A stretch of DNA of 38,371 nucleotides from Comamonadaceae bacterium (GCA_947476015.1 CANJOS010000010.1:1-38371); one strand, 5' to 3'. Shown: positions 26,693 to 35,436, numbered from the stretch's first letter. The notes: generated by a model not told the origin, from the letters alone. Numbers and translations are program-made.

Positions 26693-27949
26693 ATGCCGTT
26701 CAAAGAGATGGGCTTATCGCCCGAGTTGCTCACCGCACTCAAACCCAAAACTTACCCCTCCCCGACACCCGTTCAAACCGAGTTCATTCCTCTGGCATTG
26801 AAGGGGGATGACATTTGGGTGACAGCCCCGACAGGCTCTGGCAAAACATTGGCTTACGCCCTGCCCCTCATTGAGCAAACAATCAAGTCACTGGCCGATC
26901 CCAAAAGACAGCAGGTGCCAGGACCCAAGCTCATTCAATCCTTGGTTTTGGTGCCCACGCGTGAGTTGGCTGTCCAAGTCAGTCAAACCATCATGAGTTT
27001 GTCAGCGCACCTGCACAAGCTTTGTAAGGTGACCGTCGTATTCGGCGGCGTATCGATCAACCCCCAGATGATGGGCCTGCGCGGCGGCACAGATATCCTG
27101 ATTGCCACACCCGGTCGATTGCTTGACCTGATGGCCCAAAATGCGCTGAAACTCCAGCATGTCAAGACCTTGGTTCTCGACGAAGCCGACAAGTTGCTCG
27201 AGCTTGGTTTTCAAGACGAGCTGCAAGAAATTTTAAACGCCCTGCCTGCCCAGAGGCAAAATCTCTTTTTGTCTGCCACAAGACCCAAAGGCATTGAAAT
27301 CCTTGCCCGAAGCCTTCTGAACAACCCGCATGAAATTCAAATCGTGGGGGCAACTCAACAGCCTGCGGTCATTGTCCAACGTGCCATCTACACCGATCCA
27401 TCCAAGCGAACTCAATTGCTCAAACATTTGATCAAAACGGAGAATCTCAAGCAAATTTTGGTCTTTGTGGCCACGCAGCACGGCAGCGACATGGTGGCTG
27501 CCAAACTTCGGGTGGCAGGTATTGCGGCAGAACCTTTTCATGGACAATTGAGTCAAGGCAAACGGCAACAAGTTCTGGCGGACTTCAAGCTGCATCGCGT
27601 GAAAGTTGTCTTGGCAACAGATTTGGCTGCCCGCGGGCTCGACATTGAAAAACTGCCCACAGTGATCAATTTTGATTTACCCAGATCTGCAGTGGATTAC
27701 ACGCACCGTATCGGCCGAACGGGACGGGCTGGTGAGCCTGGTTTGGCCATTAGCTTTGTCTGCCCTGACTCTTTGCAGCACTGGGGTTTGATAGAAAAAC
27801 GGCACGCTGTCAAATTGGAAAAGGAAAGCATCCTAGGTTTTGAGGCCTCTGAGTCCGTGCCCGACCAGGCGCCCGGAAATGGGGGCATTAAAGGCAAAAG
27901 GCCGAACAAAAAAGACAAACTCCGGGCTGCCAAAGCAGCCGAAATTTAG
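26693..27949 (+). CDS. DEAD-box ATP-dependent RNA helicase (short type)
   Basis: This 418-aa helicase core unwinds or remodels RNA. The motifs in order are the Q motif (F3 to PTPVQ at about 24-28), motif I APTGSGKT (45-52), PTRELA, TPGRLLD, DEAD (163-166), SAT, ATDLAARGLDIEKLP, and HRIGRTGRAG as motif VI. The C-terminus is short and basic (GNGGIKGKRPNKKDKLRAAKA). It resembles the RhlE/SrmB-like small helicases; a specific ortholog cannot be fixed. The start ATG 26693 is preferred; a TTG at 26684 is open. Its last 4 bases overlap the end of the convergent isoprenyl transferase gene, leaving no terminator between them. Confidence 0.93.
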   Translation: MPFKEMGLSPELLTALKPKTYPSPTPVQTEFIPLALKGDDIWVTAPTGSGKTLAYALPLIEQTIKSLADPKRQQVPGPKLIQSLVLVPTRELAVQVSQTIMSLSAHLHKLCKVTVVFGGVSINPQMMGLRGGTDILIATPGRLLDLMAQNALKLQHVKTLVLDEADKLLELGFQDELQEILNALPAQRQNLFLSATRPKGIEILARSLLNNPHEIQIVGATQQPAVIVQRAIYTDPSKRTQLLKHLIKTENLKQILVFVATQHGSDMVAAKLRVAGIAAEPFHGQLSQGKRQQVLADFKLHRVKVVLATDLAARGLDIEKLPTVINFDLPRSAVDYTHRIGRTGRAGEPGLAISFVCPDSLQHWGLIEKRHAVKLEKESILGFEASESVPDQAPGNGGIKGKRPNKKDKLRAAKAAEI

Positions 27950-28656
27950 AAGGGTGCAGCCGATCCAAATCGGCGATCGCGCTTGGAAAACCAGGCGACG
28001 GCTTCATTCAAATGCTTCACGGTAAAGTCCGGCCACAAAGTCTCGATGAAAAACATTTCAGCATAGGCCGCTTGCCACAACATGAAATTGCTGATGCGAG
28101 ACTCACCCCCCGTGCGAATCAGCAAATCCATCTCAGGAGCCCCTGCAGTGCTCAGGTAAGGGGCCAAGGACTCCTCTGTGAGAGCGTCTAATTTCTCATC
28201 AGCATGCTCGCTTTGCCACCTCTTGGCTGCCTGAAGCATGTCCCATCGGCCACCGTAATTGGCCGCCACACGCAAGGTGATTTTGGTGTTGTGTTGGGTT
28301 TGTTGTTCAGCGCGTGCAATCAGGCTTTGCAACTCTTGACTGAATTTAGTGCGATCCCCCACCACCTTGAGGCAAACACCATAGGCTTCCATTTCATCCA
28401 CTTCTTTTTGCAAATAGCTGGCAAAAAGACTCATCAGCATGGACACCTCCTCTTCGGGGCGCCGCCAATTTTCAGTACTGAACGCAAACAAGCTCAGATG
28501 AGGTATGTCAGATCGAAGACAAGCTTCCACAATGGCCCTGACCCGTTTAGCACCTGCCGCATGCCCCAAAGCACTGGGCAAAAACCGTTTTTTGGCCCAT
28601 CGGCGGTTGCCATCCATGATGATGCCGATGTGATGAGGGGGCGCTTTGGGAGTCAA
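27946..28656 (-). CDS. Isoprenyl transferase (cis-prenyl diphosphate synthase, UppS-like)
   Basis: It condenses isopentenyl diphosphate onto farnesyl diphosphate to give the cis-polyprenyl diphosphate carrier lipid. It has 236 aa. The catalytic Asp15 is in IGIIMDGNRRWAKKR; other blocks are FAFSTENWRRPEEEV, VAANYGGRWD and LLIRTGGESRISNFMLWQAAYAE. In E. coli UppS the motif is DGNGRW; here an Arg replaces that Gly (DGNRRW), as in some actinobacterial and eukaryotic cis-prenyltransferases. The only fitting start is TTG (28654-28656) without a clear Shine-Dalgarno. The gene is not beside frr/cdsA as uppS usually is, so it may be a second paralogue. It lies downstream of the hns terminator. Confidence 0.9.
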   Translation of the reverse strand: MTPKAPPHHIGIIMDGNRRWAKKRFLPSALGHAAGAKRVRAIVEACLRSDIPHLSLFAFSTENWRRPEEEVSMLMSLFASYLQKEVDEMEAYGVCLKVVGDRTKFSQELQSLIARAEQQTQHNTKITLRVAANYGGRWDMLQAAKRWQSEHADEKLDALTEESLAPYLSTAGAPEMDLLIRTGGESRISNFMLWQAAYAEMFFIETLWPDFTVKHLNEAVAWFSKRDRRFGSAAPF

Positions 28657-28705
28657 GTGATTGCATTCATGAGAGAGGTGTGAATTTTACAATTATGTTG
28701 AAAAG

Positions 28706-28733
28706 CCAAAAGGCCGCATCAAGCGGCCTTTTG
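28706..28733 (-). terminator. Intrinsic terminator of the hns-family gene
   Basis: A 10-bp stem (arms AAAAGGCCGC at 28708-28717 and GCGGCCTTTT at 28723-28732) encloses a 5-nt loop. On the minus strand it is followed by TTTTGGCTTTTC. It lies 28 bp beyond the H-NS stop codon and before the isoprenyl transferase start. That position would separate hns from the weakly started gene downstream. Confidence 0.8.
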
Positions 28734-28760
28734 AATGAATGGGATCGAAAAGAAAATGAA

Positions 28761-29069
28761 TCAACCGATCAGGTATTTGGCGCGATCTTGTCCATCAATC
28801 CATTTTGGCGCTTTACCTCGGCCTGTCCATGTTTGGCCTGTGGCTGAATCACGGTATTTAGGAGCCACTTTGGCACCTGAAGTTGATTTACCAGCTGATT
28901 TAGAGGCGCCGCGGCCTGAGGGAAAGACATCTTGAACCGTTAACCCAAATTCCGCTACCAATTCACGGGCTTTGCGAATGGCTTCAGAGAGTTCTTGCGC
29001 TCGCGCTGCCGAAATAGCCTGCTCTAAGGCATCACGTTGCTTGATAAGTTCTTTGTATGAATTGGTCAT
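28761..29069 (-). CDS. H-NS histone-family DNA-binding protein
   Basis: This nucleoid protein binds curved AT-rich DNA and silences genes. At 102 aa it has the size usual in betaproteobacteria. An N-terminal coiled-coil oligomerisation region (about 1-45, KELIKQRDALEQAISAAR) is followed by a flexible Gly/Ser/Lys linker (about 50-70). The C-terminal DNA-binding domain has YRDSATGQTWTGRGKAPKWI with the T-W-T-G-R-G-K-A-P core at 80-88. A terminator follows the gene. Its upstream region is strongly AT-rich with a large inverted repeat, a good target for autoregulation. No Shine-Dalgarno is seen before the ATG (CTTTATTTAAACC). Confidence 0.95.
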   Translation of the reverse strand: MTNSYKELIKQRDALEQAISAARAQELSEAIRKARELVAEFGLTVQDVFPSGRGASKSAGKSTSGAKVAPKYRDSATGQTWTGRGKAPKWIDGQDRAKYLIG

Positions 29070-29145
29070 GGTTTAAATAAAGGGAGTAAATAGAATTGAA
29101 GATTTAATGTAATTCCGAAGAATATGTCGATTCTAATCCAAATTA
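29070..29145 (-). promoter_or_regulatory. AT-rich upstream region of the hns-family gene
   Basis: Together with the adjoining inverted repeat this stretch is far more AT-rich than the rest of the window. It should hold the hns promoter. On the minus strand, TATTCT (in ACATATTCTTCGG) with TTTAAT 17 nt upstream is the best sigma70-like pair I can find, but the match is weak. Runs of A and T with roughly helical spacing suggest bent DNA. Exact boxes are uncertain. Confidence 0.35.
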
Positions 29146-29188
29146 AAATAATATTGATTTTATAAAATCTATAAAATCAATATTATTT
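29146..29188. repeat. Perfect 19-bp-arm AT-rich inverted repeat
   Basis: The arms 29146-29164 and 29170-29188 are perfect reverse complements around a 5-nt spacer. Each arm contains only one GC pair. The right arm covers the stop codon of the CorC-family gene (29183-29185), and the repeat lies about 77 bp upstream of the hns start on the same strand. It could act as a terminator for corC (followed on the minus strand by TTTTAATTT), as an H-NS nucleation site, or as a cruciform. Only the repeat itself is certain. Confidence 0.85.
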
Positions 29189-30472
29189 AATAAATCTAGC
29201 AATTACTTTATTAATTCTTCTACCCTCTAAAGATAACACTTCAAAATGCCAGTTATCACTCACCAGAATATCCCCTCCTTTGGGTAAATAACCCAATTCA
29301 GCCAATATAAACCCCCCGAGGGTATTGAATAAACCCCGGTCTTCACCCTTCAGCCATTTGATGTCCAGCCGAGATTTGAGTTCGTTGACAGGCATCAGGC
29401 CATCCAAAAGCCATGAGCCATCGCCTTGCTCAGTGGCCCAAGCGTCTGCTTTTTGCCTAGGCTGCAGCTCACCCGTAATGGCTTCTAGCAAGTCACGTGG
29501 CGTTAACAAGCCTTGCACCACACCGTACTCGTCGACCACAAAAACAATGCGCCCTGATTGCCCCCTGAATTGTTCAAGCAAGGTCATGCCCGTGAGCGTT
29601 TCCGGAACAAAAGTTGCTGGCATTGCCATTTTTTCAACGGGCGTTTCATCCGCCTTGTTCAATGAAATCAATCGGGCCACGCTGACCACGCCCACCACAT
29701 CGTCTAAATTACCTCGGCAAACGGGATACCACGAGTGTCCACTTGTACCTTCGTTCATGCCTACTTGGGCCAAACACGCATCACGGTCCATCCCCGCCTC
29801 AAACCACTCAATGTCTACACGTGGCACCATCAGTGAGGTGAGTGGCCTATCGTCCAAATGAAACACATTACGGACCATCTGGTGCTCGTGGGCTTCAATC
29901 AAACCTGCGTCAACACCTTCCTCTAAGCTGGCCGTGATTTCTTCCTCAGTTACAGCACGATTGCCCCGAGTGTCAATTTGAATCAATTGAAGGACCGCAT
30001 GGGTTGTGAGAGACAACAAGCTGACAAAAGGTTTGGCAGCCCCTGCCAACCAAGCCATGGGCCTGGCCACCAACCTTGCAACAGGCTCGGGATACAACTG
30101 ACCAATCCGCTTGGGCACCAATTCCCCAAAGATGATGGTGGTAAACGTAATTGCAGTGACCACCAGCGCTGTGGCCGACCAAGCTGCAACCGGCTCAGAC
30201 AAGCCTAAGCTGACCAACCAAATGGCAACACCCCCACTGAATGCCGCTTCCCCCACAATACCATTGAGGACACCGATCGAAGTGATGCCGACTTGAACGG
30301 TCGAAAGAAATTGCGTTGGGTTTTCCAACAATTTGAGTGCCGCGGATGCACCCTTGTCGCCCGCCTCCTCCATGGCCGCAAGCCTGGCTTTTCGGCTAGA
30401 TGCCAAGGCTAATTCAGACATGGCAAAGAGGCCATTCAGCAAGGTCAAGAAGGCAATCAGTAAAAAATCCAT
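29183..30472 (-). CDS. HlyC/CorC-family (CNNM-type) membrane protein with CBS pair
   Basis: This 429-aa protein begins with a DUF21/CNNM transmembrane domain (about 1-190) that contains MDFLLIAFLTLLNGLFAMSELAL and further helices. It continues with two CBS domains (about 205-330, including LMVPRVDIEWFEAG and IVFVVDEYGVVQGLLTPRDLLEAITGE) and ends with a CorC_HlyC domain (about 345-425, DGSWLLDGLMPVNELKSRL). Relatives take part in magnesium or cobalt efflux and homeostasis; the exact ion is not known. The last 13 or so codons are unusually AT-rich and use AGA for all three arginines, and the stop lies in the adjoining inverted repeat. It is divergent from apaH across 109 bp. Confidence 0.93.
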   Translation of the reverse strand: MDFLLIAFLTLLNGLFAMSELALASSRKARLAAMEEAGDKGASAALKLLENPTQFLSTVQVGITSIGVLNGIVGEAAFSGGVAIWLVSLGLSEPVAAWSATALVVTAITFTTIIFGELVPKRIGQLYPEPVARLVARPMAWLAGAAKPFVSLLSLTTHAVLQLIQIDTRGNRAVTEEEITASLEEGVDAGLIEAHEHQMVRNVFHLDDRPLTSLMVPRVDIEWFEAGMDRDACLAQVGMNEGTSGHSWYPVCRGNLDDVVGVVSVARLISLNKADETPVEKMAMPATFVPETLTGMTLLEQFRGQSGRIVFVVDEYGVVQGLLTPRDLLEAITGELQPRQKADAWATEQGDGSWLLDGLMPVNELKSRLDIKWLKGEDRGLFNTLGGFILAELGYLPKGGDILVSDNWHFEVLSLEGRRINKVIARFIK

Positions 30473-30581
30473 GCCCTCATTGTGCCAAGCCCACGTGCCG
30501 ATTGAAATAGCCTGATCGAAGATTTGCGAAATAAGTAAAAATACATCGACAATGTTGGTTTCAATTTCACTTTAGAAATCA

Positions 30582-31412
30582 ATGGCTGTTTATTGGGTTG
30601 GCGATATTCAGGGTTGCGATGCTCCATTGGGTCAATTGCTAGACCAAGTTGGGTTTTCAGCCAGTCGAGATCGACTTTTTGTTTTGGGTGATCTCGTCAA
30701 TCGTGGCCCAGACTCCTTGGCCGTTTTGCGCCGCCTGAAGAAAATGGGCACCAGTGTGCGCTGCGTTTTAGGCAACCATGATTTGCATTTGTTGGCACTG
30801 AATGCCGGTGCCCGAAAACCAAGTCGCACTGACACCTTGAATGACATCTTGAACGCTCCCGACAAGGTCAGCTTGCTTCACTGGCTTTGCCAGCAGTCTC
30901 TTGCGATTTATGACGAAGAAGTTCTCATGGTTCATGCCGGCGTTTTACCGCAGTGGAATTTATGCGAAACCCTGGCATTGGCACATGAAGTGGAAGAAAT
31001 TCTGCGTGGCCCAGACGCCCATGATTTTTTAATGCAAATGTATGGCAACGAGCCCGCTCAATGGACACCTCAATTAAGTGGCATCGATCGATGGCGTTGC
31101 GCTTTGAATGCTTTCACTCGGTTGAGATTTTGTTCCCTCAGCGGACACATGGAATTTGAAACAAAAGAAGGCTCGGCCAAAGCGCCTCAGGGCTACTTAC
31201 CTTGGTTTGAAGTTCCTGACCGCCAAACTGCCGCCATCACCGTTGCCTTTGGTCATTGGTCAACCCTTGGATCTGTCAACAGGACCGATGTATGGGCTTT
31301 AGACACAGGTTGCGTTTGGGGCGGATGCCTCACAGCCATGCAAAGAAACCACCTCCAGGATGTACCTCAGCGAATCGAGGTCAAGTGCCCTAGCTACCAA
31401 ACACCTTTTTGA
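30582..31412 (+). CDS. apaH: Symmetrical bis(5'-nucleosyl)-tetraphosphatase
   Basis: It hydrolyses Ap4A to two ADP and can also remove Np4 caps from RNA. This calcineurin-like metallophosphatase has 276 aa. The metal motifs are VYWVGDIQGC (about 3-12), VLGDLVNRGPDS (about 34-45) and CVLGNHDLHLLAL (about 60-72), followed by LMVHAGVLPQWN (about 114-125). The C-terminus has AFGHWSTLGSVNRTDVWALDTGCVWGGCLTAM, as in E. coli ApaH. The Nudix gene follows after 36 bp and the two likely share a transcript. It stands apart from the ksgA-apaG-apaH cluster found in enterobacteria. Confidence 0.97.
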   Translation: MAVYWVGDIQGCDAPLGQLLDQVGFSASRDRLFVLGDLVNRGPDSLAVLRRLKKMGTSVRCVLGNHDLHLLALNAGARKPSRTDTLNDILNAPDKVSLLHWLCQQSLAIYDEEVLMVHAGVLPQWNLCETLALAHEVEEILRGPDAHDFLMQMYGNEPAQWTPQLSGIDRWRCALNAFTRLRFCSLSGHMEFETKEGSAKAPQGYLPWFEVPDRQTAAITVAFGHWSTLGSVNRTDVWALDTGCVWGGCLTAMQRNHLQDVPQRIEVKCPSYQTPF

Positions 31413-31448
31413 ATTTTCGCACCCTCCATCACCCCCCACAGAAAAAAT

Positions 31449-32159
31449 ATGACTGCCCTCAAGGGATTTGATCCACGCACCACCCCTTGGACATTGCCAT
31501 CTGCAAATTGGTCGCCTATCGCACCCAAAGACCTGATGGCAGATCGCCTGAAATGGATTTTTAAAAATCCTCCTGAATGGTCTCCAGAGGTGAAACGAGA
31601 ACATGCTTGGGAAGAACGCACCCCCAAGGCTGCAGCGGTCTTGATTCCAATCGTTTTGAGGGCTGACGAAGGGCATGTTCTCCTGACGCAAAGAACACAG
31701 CATTTGACCTCGCATGGGGGGCAAATTGCATTTCCCGGCGGCAAAGTGGATGATGACGATGCCTCCGTAGAAGATGCCGCATTGCGTGAAGCCAAGGAAG
31801 AAGTCGGCTTGTCGCCAGAATTCGTCGAGGTTTTAGGCAGGATGCCCAGCTATGTCACAGGCTCTGGGTTTCACATCACGCCCGTCGTAGGCCTGGTGTC
31901 TCCCCACATGCAAATCACACCCAATCCAGAAGAAGTGGACGAAGTGTTTGAAGTTCCCTTGTCTTTTTTAATGAACCCCGCCAATCATCGGTTCCATGAG
32001 ATGGAAAGAGAAGGCGTGATGCGACGCTGGTATTCAATGCCCTACATGGACACACACACTGCCGGCCCCTCACAGCCCACGGAACGGTTCATTTGGGGCG
32101 TCACGGCGGGCATGCTCAGGAACTTTTATCGATTGTTATTGGCCGCGAATTCTTTATGA
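31449..32159 (+). CDS. CoA pyrophosphatase-type Nudix hydrolase (NudL-like)
   Basis: It probably cleaves CoA, oxidised CoA or acyl-CoA to 4'-phosphopantetheine derivatives and 3',5'-ADP. It has 236 aa. The UPF0035/CoA-pyrophosphatase motif LLTQRTQHLTSHGGQIAFPGGK (about 78-99) precedes the Nudix box, whose ALREAKEEVGL (about 111-121) supplies the REUxEE metal ligands. The first Glu position of the Nudix consensus (G-x5-E) is occupied by an Asp in a DDDD run. The C-terminal part GVMRRWYSMPYMD is also usual for this group. It stands between apaH and the CobD-like gene and forms a nucleotide housecleaning pair with apaH. Confidence 0.9.
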   Translation: MTALKGFDPRTTPWTLPSANWSPIAPKDLMADRLKWIFKNPPEWSPEVKREHAWEERTPKAAAVLIPIVLRADEGHVLLTQRTQHLTSHGGQIAFPGGKVDDDDASVEDAALREAKEEVGLSPEFVEVLGRMPSYVTGSGFHITPVVGLVSPHMQITPNPEEVDEVFEVPLSFLMNPANHRFHEMEREGVMRRWYSMPYMDTHTAGPSQPTERFIWGVTAGMLRNFYRLLLAANSL

Positions 32160-32166
32160 TGTTGCC

Positions 32167-33138
32167 ATGAGTTTTTTTTCCATCCTATTGGCGCTGGTCA
32201 TTGAACAGGCTCGGCCCATGAGTGCTTCGCATTTCTTGCACCAATGGTTACGCCGTTGGGCCGATTGGGTTGCCAGCCATGTTGATGGTGGATCTCGAAC
32301 CCAATCCTGGGTGGCTTGGGGTTTGCTGATCGGTGTACCGGCAGGTTTAGCCATCCTCATACACTGGCTACTGTCTTTTTTCTTAGGCTGGTTTTTTGCA
32401 GTGGCATGGAATGTAGCCTTGCTTTATGTCACGCTGGGTTTTAGACAGTTCAGTCACCACTTCACAGGCATTCGGGATGCCTTGAATGAGGGTGATGAAC
32501 CTCTGGCGCGAAAATTGTTGGCCGAATGGCAACAAGTTGAAGTCAATGAACTTCCTCGCAATGAAATTGTTCGGCTTGTCATTGAACACTCTGTCTTGTC
32601 AGCACATCGGCATGTCTTCGGAGTGTTCTTCAGCTATGCCCTGATGTCCGTCATTGGCCTGGGCCCTGTGGGTGCAGTGGTTTACAGAATCGCTGAATTT
32701 GCCCATCGTTACTGGACAGCATCACCTGGTTACCCTCAGGGCAACTCCATAGATCCCGTCAACCACAATGGGGCCAGCCTTGCTTTGAGCACCATTGCGC
32801 AAGAGACATGGCACGCCATCGACTGGTTACCGGCCAGGGCCACCGCCATGGGATTTGCCATCATGGGCAGTTTTGAAGATGCCATGGACGGATGGCGTCA
32901 CCACGCCGAGAAATTTCCAGATGACAATGATGGTGTGATTTTGGCAGCCACTGCGGGCGCCATCAATGTGCAGTTGGGGGGTGCCGCGTTGCAACCCGAC
33001 TTACCTGGAAGCAGCAGTACGCCTGGGCGGCCTCCCGAGTTGGCGCACTTTGCGCAAGTTGTCGGTCTTGTCTGGCGAACTGTCGTGATGTGGTTGGTGT
33101 TGGTGGCCTTACTTTCCCTGGCCAACTTACTGGGCTAA
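32167..33138 (+). CDS. CobD/CbiB-family integral membrane protein
   Basis: This 323-aa membrane protein has several hydrophobic segments: MSFFSILLALVIEQA, VAWGLLIGVPAGLAILIHWLLSFFLGWFFAVAWNVALLYV, VFGVFFSYALMSVIGLGPVGAVVYRI and a final VVMWLVLVALLSLANLLG. It belongs to the CobD/CbiB-related family also called AmpE-like. In true CobD/CbiB the activity is the aminopropanol/adenosylcobyric acid step of cobalamin synthesis, but no cobalamin genes are near. A regulatory or structural envelope role as in AmpE is at least as likely. It starts 7 bp after the Nudix gene, so the two are coupled. It is convergent with rsgA, 26 bp away, without a terminator. Confidence 0.75.
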   Translation: MSFFSILLALVIEQARPMSASHFLHQWLRRWADWVASHVDGGSRTQSWVAWGLLIGVPAGLAILIHWLLSFFLGWFFAVAWNVALLYVTLGFRQFSHHFTGIRDALNEGDEPLARKLLAEWQQVEVNELPRNEIVRLVIEHSVLSAHRHVFGVFFSYALMSVIGLGPVGAVVYRIAEFAHRYWTASPGYPQGNSIDPVNHNGASLALSTIAQETWHAIDWLPARATAMGFAIMGSFEDAMDGWRHHAEKFPDDNDGVILAATAGAINVQLGGAALQPDLPGSSSTPGRPPELAHFAQVVGLVWRTVVMWLVLVALLSLANLLG

Positions 33139-33164
33139 CCCAAGCTCACAACAAGTCAGAAAGA

Positions 33165-34184
33165 TCACCAGCGCTGCTGACCCAATTCATCAAACAGTTG
33201 GGCGTATATGCGATGCCGTCTTTGACTCACTTGTCCTTCATTCAAGGGGTCCGAATCCAGCTTCTGCAATGAAGAAAGCACGCCACAACCAGGTTCATGC
33301 AGGTGAGTGCAGTTGTAAAACTTGCAATTTTGTACATGCACCTTCAAATCAGGCATGCATGAAACCAATTGATTTTGCGGTATGTGCTGCAACCCAAACT
33401 CTTGAAATCCTGGCGAATCAATGATGGCCGTTCCACCGCCCCTCACGCCAACCTGGGTTGGTCTGTCACCGACCCAATAAAGAGAGGTGCTGGTGGTGGT
33501 GTGCTTACCAGAATTAAGGGCTTGTGAAATTTCACCCGTTAGGGCTCGCGCATTGGGAACCAGCGCATTCACCAAAGTGCTTTTACCTGCGCCAGAAGGA
33601 CCCAGAATGAGGGTGCACTTGCCCTGCATAAGCGCCATGAGATTGCGCAATGAAACGTTGGCCTCTTGGGAACTTTTCAATTCAAGGGGCAAGACGTCAT
33701 AACCCATGTGACGGTAAGCGGCCAAGCGGTGCCATGCTTGCGAAAAAGCCTCACCCAAATCACTTTTATTCATCACAATCAGAGGCTTGATGTGCTCCGC
33801 CTCCGCTGCAATCAATGCGCGAGACAATTGAGTTTCAGAAAATTCTGGCTCTGCAGCCAATAAGATCAGCACCTGGTCAAGATTGGCGGCAAATGATTTG
33901 GTTCGAACTTCATCACGTCTGTAAAAGAGGTTCTTTCTGTCCAGCACACTTTCAATCGTGCCTTCATCCGCAGCCGCTTGCCAGCGCACATGATCACCCA
34001 CCACGGACTGGCTTTTTTTACCCCTTGGATGACAAATGATGCGCGAACCATCATCCAACTCGACCACGCAGTGCCTTCCGTGCGTGGCCACCACCAAGCC
34101 CGTGTTCATGGCTTCTTGAGATGAAACAGCCAAGGCCTGCGCAGCCTTGGTCTTGGTGTGTGTCCGCTGGTTAAGCTTGCGCAT
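33165..34184 (-). CDS. rsgA: Small-ribosomal-subunit-dependent GTPase A
   Basis: This is a circularly permuted GTPase that checks 30S subunit maturation. The 339-aa protein has an N-terminal OB-fold (about 28-85), then the G motifs in permuted order: G4 NKSD (139-142), G1 GPSGAGKS (195-202) and G3 DSPGF (256-260). A zinc knuckle with Cys287, Cys292, His294 and Cys300 follows. The start (ATG 34182-34184) lies inside the 3' end of the M48 protease gene, overlapping by 14 bp, so translation is probably coupled. Orn, also needed for RNA turnover, lies just beyond the protease on the other strand. Confidence 0.96.
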   Translation of the reverse strand: MRKLNQRTHTKTKAAQALAVSSQEAMNTGLVVATHGRHCVVELDDGSRIICHPRGKKSQSVVGDHVRWQAAADEGTIESVLDRKNLFYRRDEVRTKSFAANLDQVLILLAAEPEFSETQLSRALIAAEAEHIKPLIVMNKSDLGEAFSQAWHRLAAYRHMGYDVLPLELKSSQEANVSLRNLMALMQGKCTLILGPSGAGKSTLVNALVPNARALTGEISQALNSGKHTTTSTSLYWVGDRPTQVGVRGGGTAIIDSPGFQEFGLQHIPQNQLVSCMPDLKVHVQNCKFYNCTHLHEPGCGVLSSLQKLDSDPLNEGQVSQRRHRIYAQLFDELGQQRW

Positions 34185-35436
34185 GCTGCATGCGGGCTAA
34201 GCGCAAACTGGCAGGAGGATGCGAATAGTAAAACTTCACATACAAAGGATCAGGCGTGAGGGTTGAGGCATTGTCCTGGTACAACTTTAACAAGGCAGTG
34301 CTCATATCTTCCGCTGGTGTTTGAGACACAGCATAGGCATCCGCCTCATACTCTTGAACTCTTGAGCGCCATGAGGAAATCGGCGCCAGCAGGAATGTAA
34401 AAACCGGCACGACCAACATGAACAGCAAGAGCGCTACAGCCTCATTGCCACTGGTCAAACTAGGTGTAACGCCTAAGCCCGTGTAAAACCAAATTTGCTG
34501 TGAGGCAAGCCCTAACAATGCCAAGCCCAACAAGCTCGAAACAAAGCTTGTGGCCATCATTTTAAAAATATGCCGATGTTTGAAATGTCCCAACTCATGC
34601 GCCAGCACCGCTTCCATCTCAGAAGGCGTGAGCTGCTTCAATAAGGTATCAAAAAACACCACACGCTTGCTAGCGCCAAAGCCTGTGAAGAATGCATTGG
34701 AGTGAGCAGATCGTTTGCTGCCATCCATCACAAAGAAACCCTTAGCGGTGAATCCAGCACGCTGCATCAGTCCACTGACTCTTTCTTTCAGCGATTCATC
34801 CTCGAGCGGCGTGAATTTATTGAACAAGGGCATGATCACATTGGGGGCAATGGCCATCAAAAACAATTGCCAAAATACCAAGATGCACCAAGTCCATAAC
34901 CACCAGTAAGCGCCCCCAGCTTGCATCAACCACAACACCAAGGCAATCAGAGGAACGCCCAAGATCAAACCCAAAGCCATACCCTTGCTGGCGTCGCTCA
35001 ACCACAATTTCCAGGTCATTTTGTTAAAACCAAATTTTTGTTCCAAGACAAAAGTTTGATACAGCGACAAAGGCAAATCGATCAGACCCCCCACCAAGGT
35101 GAATGAGAGCACCAACACCACTTGTTGCCAAAGCCCTGGCGCCATGAAATCCAGAATGACGTTGTTCAGGGCACTCAAGCCCCCCATCAGGGTCCAAGCA
35201 ATGAGAACAGCTGCATCTACACCAGTGTCAATTTGCGAGACGCGGGCTTTGGCCAAGGTGTAATCCGCCGCTTTCTGATGATCAGCCAATGAGATTTGGC
35301 TTGCGAAGGCAGTTGGCACATCTCCCCTGTGCCGAGCAACATGACGCACTTGTCTGGCATTCAGCCAAAGCTTCAATAAAACGTTGGTCAGCAGGGCGCC
35401 CACCAAAAAATAAGTCAGAGTCAATGTCGCATTCAT
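34171..35436 (-). CDS. M48-family (Ste24/CAAX prenyl protease 1-like) membrane metalloprotease
   Basis: This 421-aa multi-spanning protease has the M48 zinc motif HELGH at about 280-284, preceded by [19 protein letters not shown]. The third-ligand region is in [13 protein letters not shown] near 360. The N-terminal domain (several transmembrane helices, [17 protein letters not shown] near 132) is the Ste24-type peptidase_M48_N. In eukaryotes this enzyme processes prenylated CAAX proteins; bacteria lack that pathway, so membrane-protein quality control is the likelier role. It overlaps rsgA by 14 bp and is divergent from orn with a 66-bp gap. The protease-orn-rsgA arrangement appears conserved in Burkholderiales. 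Confidence 0.92.
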   Translation of the reverse strand: MNATLTLTYFLVGALLTNVLLKLWLNARQVRHVARHRGDVPTAFASQISLADHQKAADYTLAKARVSQIDTGVDAAVLIAWTLMGGLSALNNVILDFMAPGLWQQVVLVLSFTLVGGLIDLPLSLYQTFVLEQKFGFNKMTWKLWLSDASKGMALGLILGVPLIALVLWLMQAGGAYWWLWTWCILVFWQLFLMAIAPNVIMPLFNKFTPLEDESLKERVSGLMQRAGFTAKGFFVMDGSKRSAHSNAFFTGFGASKRVVFFDTLLKQLTPSEMEAVLAHELGHFKHRHIFKMMATSFVSSLLGLALLGLASQQIWFYTGLGVTPSLTSGNEAVALLLFMLVVPVFTFLLAPISSWRSRVQEYEADAYAVSQTPAEDMSTALLKLYQDNASTLTPDPLYVKFYYSHPPASLRLARMQHAQA

